Positions 58,299-64,000 of a stretch of 64,000 nucleotides of DNA are shown in pieces. The DNA comes from Pisolithus tinctorius (Eukaryota; Basidiomycota; Agaricomycetes; Boletales; Pisolithaceae), in assembly GCA_024663395.1 (NCBI GenBank), contig JANFAH010000067.1:62001-126000 (forward strand). Direction: 5' to 3'. The notes below the pieces were generated by a model that was not told where the DNA came from, searched no databases, and worked only from the letters and a program-made list of their open reading frames with translations. The translations under genes were made by a program, and so were the position numbers. Numbering within the stretch: position 1 is the first letter of the stretch; every line of letters begins with the position of its first letter.

Positions 58299-59850
58299 GA
58301 AACGCAAATTAACCGACAAATCCATTCCCCATGCACTGGCCCAAGTACCCGAATTCGCTCAAGAATCCGAAATGTACCAGAGTCTACTCGAAATGGAACG
58401 CAAGCTGGACTGGACAATGACGAGAAAGCGAGTCGAGGTGCAGGATGCGCTGTCCCGCAATCCGACCGTACGTGTTGCTGTACAATGAAATGACGCGTAG
58501 ACTTAACTCGCTTTTTTGAATAGACGACGAGGACATTGAGAGTTTTTCTGAGCCATTCAGTATCTGGTCAATCGTGGCAGGTCGGTGATGCCGAGAGTGA
58601 ACCGGTGAACTTTGAAACGGGACAAGGCATCCCAGCGTGGTCATTTAAAGTAGAAGGAAGGTTGCTAGAGGTTCGTTCCTCCCCACTTCTGGCATGACTG
58701 ATGTGAACCCGTTCTCATCGAAACGATAAACAGTTGCCGAACCAGCGGTCTCGAGACAAGGTCGTCCCGAGGAAGTTCTCGACTTTCATTAAGAGGATGA
58801 TTGTCGAGTTGGACCGCGATCCGAGTTTATACCCCGATGGCAATATCCTAGAGGTAAATTGTCGGTTCTTTCTGTTTCCTGGAAACCTGCTCAATTGAGT
58901 TTCCAGTGGCCCCGCACTCAAGGCGTGCAGCCAGCGCTCGATGGCTTCACTATTCGACGGACGGGCGACCAGCCAACCAGGATACGGGTCATCATTCATC
59001 TTGAGCAGACCCCGGAACAGTACAAAGTTAGCCCGGAGCTTGGTACGCATCATTGACATGTTCTACTCGACTACATACTTGAACAAACGGGTGGCTATTT
59101 CAGGAAACGTCCTTGGTATCAAGGAAGAGAGCCGGATAGGAGTCATACAGACTTTGTGGAACTACATTAAAATCCACGGTCTCCAGGACAAAGTCGACCG
59201 ACGAAGGATAAAAGCCGACGATCATTTGCGTCCTGTAAGCACCCTTATCTCAAGTAAACTTTCCTCTGAGTGTGTGGTTAGATCTTCGGCGGTGACACTG
59301 TCGTGTTTCAACAACTACCCGAGCTGGTCAACCGCTATCTTATTCCGCCGGACCCAGTTATTTTGCACTATACGATCAACCCGATGGTTCCGCCTCCCGA
59401 ACGTCCGCAGGCTTGGGATATCGAAGTAAAAATGGAGGATACCAGTCTGAAGAGCCGCATGGCGGTGATGGTACAAGCGACCAAGGACAGCACGCAAGAC
59501 CTCAGCAAACTCGACGACGAAGTAATGTCCACCACCTAAGTCACATCGCTTTTTCCACTAAGCTCTGCCTTTTTTTTGTTTTCTTCCAGATCGCCCTTCT
59601 CACTCAGTCTCTGCATAATGCGCACACGAAACGCGTATTCTTACAAAGCTTTGCGGAAGATCCAACAAAGTTCATTCAAAACTGGCTCGAGTCTCAATCG
59701 CGAGATCTAGAGAGCATTCTGGGGAGCGGTCCTAGCGAAGGTGCTACAATTCGTGCGGAGGAGCTTAGACGGAGCGACTTCTTTCGGTTGCCGTGGGTCG
59801 AAGAGGCTGTTGCTATACAAGAAGGCATGCGGTTGTCTTCGAAGCAGTAA
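58299..59850 (+). CDS. SWI/SNF-type remodelling complex subunit, SMARCD/Rsc6 family (SWIB domain)
   Basis: Core accessory subunit of SWI/SNF or RSC chromatin remodellers. The first clear exon reads KRKLTDKSIPHALAQVPEFA and YQSLLEMERKLDWTMTRKRV. Later exons give TLRVFLSHSVSGQSWQVGDA, GIPAWSFKVEGRLLE, FSTFIKRMIVELDRDPSLYP, FTIRRTGDQPTRIRVIIHLE, and the SWIB domain ESRIGVIQTLWNYIKIHGLQ DKVDRRRIKADDHLRP with IFGGDTVVFQQLPELVNRYL. The C-terminal helical part (LKSRMAVMVQATKDSTQDLS, LESQSRDLESILGSGPSEGA, FFRLPWVEEAVAIQEGMRLS) ends at TAA 59848-59850. Order and length fit the family. The true start lies upstream of the acceptor before 58299 and is not resolved. Confidence 0.9.
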
Positions 59851-59975
59851 GAAATGTCAAACGTACTGTTTTCTGTGTGTGTATTTCCTGTAGCGCTGCG
59901 TATTTCCAAATGTAGTATGTCGAGTCGATACACAGCCGCTGGGATGACTGCGCGCCGTCCAACAACAAACCTGGC

Positions 59976-60634
59976 ATGTCGTTCCGCAAAATCGACATCG
60001 ACGCCTTTGACGAGGACGTCCTGCAGGAGAGCGAGCTGTACGATCCTGATCCACGCGACCCCACCCAAGTCCTCGCAGATGCCAAACAAAAACAGTCGAC
60101 CGTGCGGAGTACCTTGTCAAGGTATGTCTACACCACATCATCCTCTGGCGATCAGAGGCCAAGTTACATCGAATATGTTAGAGGCGATATATCTGGTGCA
60201 TTGAACATCGCTCTCGATAGTCCACCGTATGGACCCAACGTTGACGAAGCCAAGGTAAGATTCGTTTGTGCATATCACTTCATTGACTTCTTTGCCAATC
60301 GCTATCAAAGAACATCGCTCTCCAAACAGTCGTCTCTGTCCTCAACAGCACCAAAGCAACGGAGATCCCAAACGTCCTCAAGTCGCTCTCCGAAGACGCC
60401 CAAGATACGCTCATGAAGTACATCTACAAGGGTATGGGTATGCCCGGATGGGGAGACGTCAGCGGAAGCGTGCTATTAGCATGGCACGAAAAGGTGCGTG
60501 TTTCGCTTTGGGTTTGAACACGGTCGTTTGGGCCGTGATATCATTCGTATACTGATGACTTTGTTGTGTAGCTCACAGAAGTAGCGGGAACAGGTTGTAT
60601 CGTACGAGTGATGTCGGATCGGAGAACGGTGTAA
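59976..60634 (+). CDS. ARPC5: Arp2/3 complex subunit 5 (p16-Arc)
   Basis: Small subunit of the Arp2/3 actin-nucleating complex. Start MSFRKIDIDAFDEDVLQESE. Four exons: exon 1 ends STVRSTLSR with GTATGT at 60121-60126; exon 2 RGDISGALNIALDSPPYGPN followed by VDEAK; exon 3 NIALQTVVSVLNSTKATEIP, LSEDAQDTLMKYIYKGMGMP and GWGDVSGSVLLAWHEK; exon 4 LTEVAGTGCIVRVMSDRRTV and TAA at 60632-60634. All joins are GT-AG and in phase, and the length of roughly 150 residues is that of the family. It lies 125 bp downstream of the SMARCD stop on the same strand. Confidence 0.95.
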
Positions 60635-60774
60635 AGTATGCAATAGCAGTCTAATACAGGTCTGAAGCCGATCCCGGGAGTAGTGGATTCATTGTACTAA
60701 TCACCCCGGATAACAAGGGTGGCAGGATACCCCTTGTCATCTGTCTGCGATATCGAGACGCGCTACGTCCAGAT

Positions 60775-62071
60775 TCAACCTACACATTCCCCTCCAAGCA
60801 ATATTGCCCTTCCCTCGTGGTCCTCTACTCGGAATGCCTTTGATGCCAGACCGTCGAGCTCGTCCTGTGAAAGTGAGCTCAGCGAGTGGCGGAATTCCTC
60901 GACAGCGTTTGCATGTAGCAAACGGACACTTCCAAGCTTGGAAGCCGTCAAAGTAGTAAGTGCATATAGGAGCGAGTAATAATGAAAGGCAGGTGCCTTC
61001 GCCAACTTTGAGTATATACGAAGTTGGGAGACAGGCGGGAGAACAAGGTGTGGGATGAATTCCGTCCATGAACGAAAGTAAATGACGAGTTTGTCGAGGG
61101 CTGGACAACACTCGGACAGCAAGTCCAACTCTCTTTGCAGGGAGTCTCCCTGGAAACTGAAGTCGAGCGTGACAAAGGTGACGGCTGAACAGCTCGACTT
61201 GACAAAGCTTTTCCATGCATGCGCGAAGAACGGGGGGGAAATACAACCATAGATAAGTTGTCGAAGTGCAGGGAGATGGTTTTTGTTCTTCTCGCGAGGA
61301 AGGTAATCCCGTAGGAAAACGGACATCAATGAGATGGATTCGAGGTTTGCCATGACTGGCACGTCTAAGCGGCTCCCAGGAGACCTATCTCCAGGCGTAG
61401 GGGAGCATACCGGACACCGAAGAACACGTAGGTTAGGGGAACCGGCTAGTAATAACATGAGATCCTCTCTGGCACGAGGTCAATTCCAAGCGAGACAGTC
61501 AAAAGTATGAATCTCACCTGCAGGGACGCAGAAGAGATTCTGCGCAATCGAAAACGCGCAGCGAGGGTCCACACGTCTCTACGAGTGATACAATGATTTC
61601 CATGGGAAGTTGACGAAGCCAAAAGTCATTGAAGGGCAGTATTGGCATCGACAATGTCACGATAGAGAGGTTCGAAAAATACCGGAACACGTCTACGAGA
61701 ACCCCATAGTCGGCAGTCTCACACTGGTCGGGTGGGATAACCACGTCGAGCCTCTTCGTCCACCAGCCAGGGTTAGTGCGAAACATTCCCACAACCCGCG
61801 CTCGTCCCTGCAGCGCTTCGTGGAGCGTCAAAAGCGATTGCACTCGTGTGACGAGGACGCTTTGGTACAGGAACTCGGTGGCAAGCTCGCCCCAGGTTTT
61901 GCACACAAGCACTAAATTCCGTTTAGTGACGAGTGACTCCCTCAGGAGTTGCAACTCTTGTTCTCTGGCGAGCACATTTGGCAAATCTGATTGCGACGGA
62001 CTGCAGTCCAGTAATCCTGGAGTGTCCGTGGCGAAGTGGAATATCTTCAGCCATATCTCTGGAGGGAGCAT
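60775..62071 (-). CDS. F-box-like protein with leucine-rich region
   Basis: Starts MLPPEIWLKIFHFATDTPGL (ATG 62071-62069), an F-box-like opening of the kind common in Agaricomycetes, then LVCKTWGELATEFLYQSVLV. Leucine-rich-like helices and strands follow (VFRYFSNLSIVTLSMPILPF, AGSPNLRVLRCPVCSPTPGD, NLESISLMSVFLRDYLP). One intron near 61460-61515 joins LLRPC to EDLMLLLAGSPNL. The last exon runs to 60775. About 400 residues. Probably a substrate adaptor of an SCF ubiquitin ligase, although many such genes have no known target. Convergent with ARPC5, 140 bp apart. Confidence 0.75.
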
Positions 62072-63572
62072 GATGGAGTAGTGGGGTTGGCGGTACCATG
62101 GCCTCGGACAACCTTATGTACCGTATCTGTGGTCATGAGATACGTCTATGCGCTGTCGGTCAGCTATCAGTCCTTCAGGGTCATTCGTTCCCAGGCGATC
62201 CCCACTGCTTATCGGCGGAAGAATATTTTGAGGATGGGCCGCTAGAAATGAATGTCCCAGGTGATAATTATTATAGGCAGAACTACCTTGGTAAAAGTTG
62301 CACCTCACAGCGAATTCGTAGGACTAGTTGACCGTTCGAGATGTGTCTAGAGGGAGTGTCTGGGCCGCTGTCCTGGCTAGGTTGACCGTTGCGAAGTTGT
62401 CGTGTGCAAGGGCCGCGTTAGGATGGGAATCAAAAGCCAAACGCCACGGCTAGTCCCACTCCCCAGTGCCATGTGGAAACAATTTAGAACACGCTACCTT
62501 CCCTCGACTCTCCTGATAAGACTGGCTTTGGCGACGTGGCAGAGCGAGTCCAGACTCATCGCTCGTCCACTCAACTGGCTTGATTCATGCTGACTCTCGT
62601 TTCAACGAGTTTGATCCTGATGCTACATGCTAAGCTTTGCTGTTCACCGTAGCTAAAGCTAAATGTATTGTTCTAGCTCCAACCTTCATGGACGCTGTAA
62701 CTCTGAATTTCTCCCCTTGAATTATGCTGTGCATCCCATTCCCCTTGAACGGTGGCCCATCTGCGCAACTGACAATCCGAACGTCGGCATGGCGATTAGC
62801 GTGATTCAGTTAGCGGTGTGCCTACTAGCGTCAACACGTCAGCTGTGAGCGTTTCAAATCGTTAGTCTCAGTCCAGGTCTTCGTCCTGCTCAGCTGTGTC
62901 AGCATGTCAATCCTGAATGTGTAGTTAGTTTCAGTCATTTGGCATCACCTTGTTTACAAGGTCACTCCATCCCGAAATCCACCCCGAAATTCATACACGT
63001 TTTTTTGGTCAGCCGCGAATATCATGTTTTAGGCCTCAGCACTGTACTCCGCATTTCTGCAGCTCCGCAGCGTATTGAGCACAGGAGCGAGCGCAGTAAA
63101 CAAGGTGCCTGCCGTGCAAAACAGCCTTATTCTAGTTATGTAATGTGCCAAGTAAATCGCACTCCCCTACCATCCAAGGGCATATGTAAAAGACTTGGGC
63201 GCTATTCGATGATATGTAACTTGTGCAAGCAGGTCGGCCCGCCGCCTGCTTAAATGTTATACCAATCAAAGGGCAACAGTACTGAAGACCTGCTCCTCAG
63301 TCTTCGGGCAGTACATGCTCTGATCGTCTAGACTCAGGTAAGCTGGCCCGTTGACTTCGGCACGAGAGTTTTGTGAATCAATCAGAGCCTGTTCAGCAAC
63401 TGGAAGTAGTCCGAACACCTGACATTAACATAACATGTGTGTCGGTTAGAGTGAAGCGGAGATGTATCGGAGGTTTAAAATAGTTACGCTTACTAATTGA
63501 TATCTAGCACCTCTGACTGATATGGACCATCAGTGACCTGAAGTTCGGCAGCGGCTCTACCAGTTTATAACA
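62072..63572. other. intergenic, no gene recognised
   Basis: Only short unconvincing ORFs (for example 62098-62331 and 62939-63253). CpG content is normal. It may contain the non-coding end of the Harbinger element that begins to be coding at about 63630. Confidence 0.4.
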
Positions 63573-64000
63573 TTGATTCTCAGTCTTATCGCATGTGCAG
63601 CAGCGACTGTCGTCCAGCCCCAAAAACCCCAAAGAAAGCCTCCTGAACCATACCATACATCAGCACTTTCAGGCGAGGCCTGGGTAATCGAACTCCTTGT
63701 GGGGCATCCAGAGCGGATCCGTTGCGAGCTAGGAATGCATGCATCTGTCTTTGCAGAACTCATCGCAGAGTTGCGCACTCATGGTCATGGAAACTCCAAG
63801 TTTATCTCCCTTGAGGAACAAGCTGCTATTTTTTTGTACATGTCTGTCACCGGATTAACTATTCGGCATGTTGGTGAATGGTTTCAACATTTGAATGCAA
63901 CAATTTCACGGTATGTTTTCCATCGTCTTTCAATTCTTTTTTTATTCTGATTTTTCACAGATATTTCCACAAGATGCTGATAATATTTTCTACCCCACCG
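63573..64000 (+). CDS. Harbinger (HARBI1-like) nuclease, N-terminal exon, cut by window end
   Basis: The first exon of a second Harbinger transposase gene, homologous to 31614-31310. It reads YHTSALSGEAWVIELLVGHP, RCELGMHASVFAELIAELRT, FISLEEQAAIFLYMSVTGLT and IRHVGEWFQHLNATISR, then GTATGT at 63911 in the same place as the intron of the older copy. The first in-frame ATG is at 63573, but homology starts around residue 26. Unlike the island copy it retains CpG (for example Arg codons CGG and CGC), so it is younger or unmethylated. The catalytic part lies outside the window. Confidence 0.8.

Noticed and set aside
57918..58325. 135-codon minus-strand ORF upstream of the acyltransferase
   Set aside because: Overlaps the start of both divergent genes and shows no conserved features; likely chance.

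Overview
The window comes from a basidiomycete fungus, most likely an Agaricomycete. Genes have many short introns of about 50-70 nt. Two HET-domain genes, an OTT_1508-type deaminase gene, a fungal G-domain gene and a coiled-coil membrane-protein family typical of mushroom-forming fungi sit beside conserved eukaryotic genes. I cannot name the species.

Left arm (1-17.7 kb, normal CpG content): EMC7 (-) and UTP23 (+), an unrecognised multi-exon gene (-), HET gene 1 (-), a 0.57-kb duplicated segment abutting a broken Hsp70 fragment, an OTT_1508-like deaminase gene (-), the second copy of the duplication, a coiled-coil single-pass membrane-protein gene (-), a four-unit polyubiquitin gene (-) and HET gene 2 (+), which shares a 0.55-kb upstream region with polyubiquitin.

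Middle (about 17.74-53.48 kb): an island of nested transposable elements in which CpG is almost absent. It holds a 0.3-kb MITE, a 1.5-kb foldback element with about 680-bp arms, a decayed Tc1/mariner element (24701-26557), remnants of a chromodomain LTR element, a tRNA-Val-like sequence, an 82-bp minisatellite of about 26 copies, and a large nested structure. The nest is a PIF/Harbinger element with about 600-bp terminal inverted repeats and a 3-bp target duplication (27319-46322). It was split by a Ty1/copia element (33450-44888, 5-bp target duplication), whose LTR was in turn split by a Ty3/gypsy chromovirus (33693-40238, 5-bp target duplication). Catalytic and arginine codons carry changes expected from CpG to TpG/CpA transitions.

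Right arm (53.5-64 kb, normal CpG): a G-domain GTPase gene whose 3' part lies inside the CpG-poor zone, the glycerol-3-phosphate acyltransferase gene (GAT1/SCT1 type, -), divergently arranged with a SMARCD/Rsc6-type SWIB gene (+), ARPC5 (+), an F-box-like gene (-), and the start of a second Harbinger nuclease gene that still has its CpGs.

The housekeeping genes act in membrane-protein insertion (EMC7), ribosome biogenesis (UTP23), ubiquitin supply, glycerolipid synthesis (GAT1), chromatin remodelling (SMARCD) and actin branching (ARPC5). The accessory genes (two HET, deaminase, G-domain) belong to families linked with fungal non-self recognition or possible effector functions. Their clustering around a transposon island is the main biological hint of the window.
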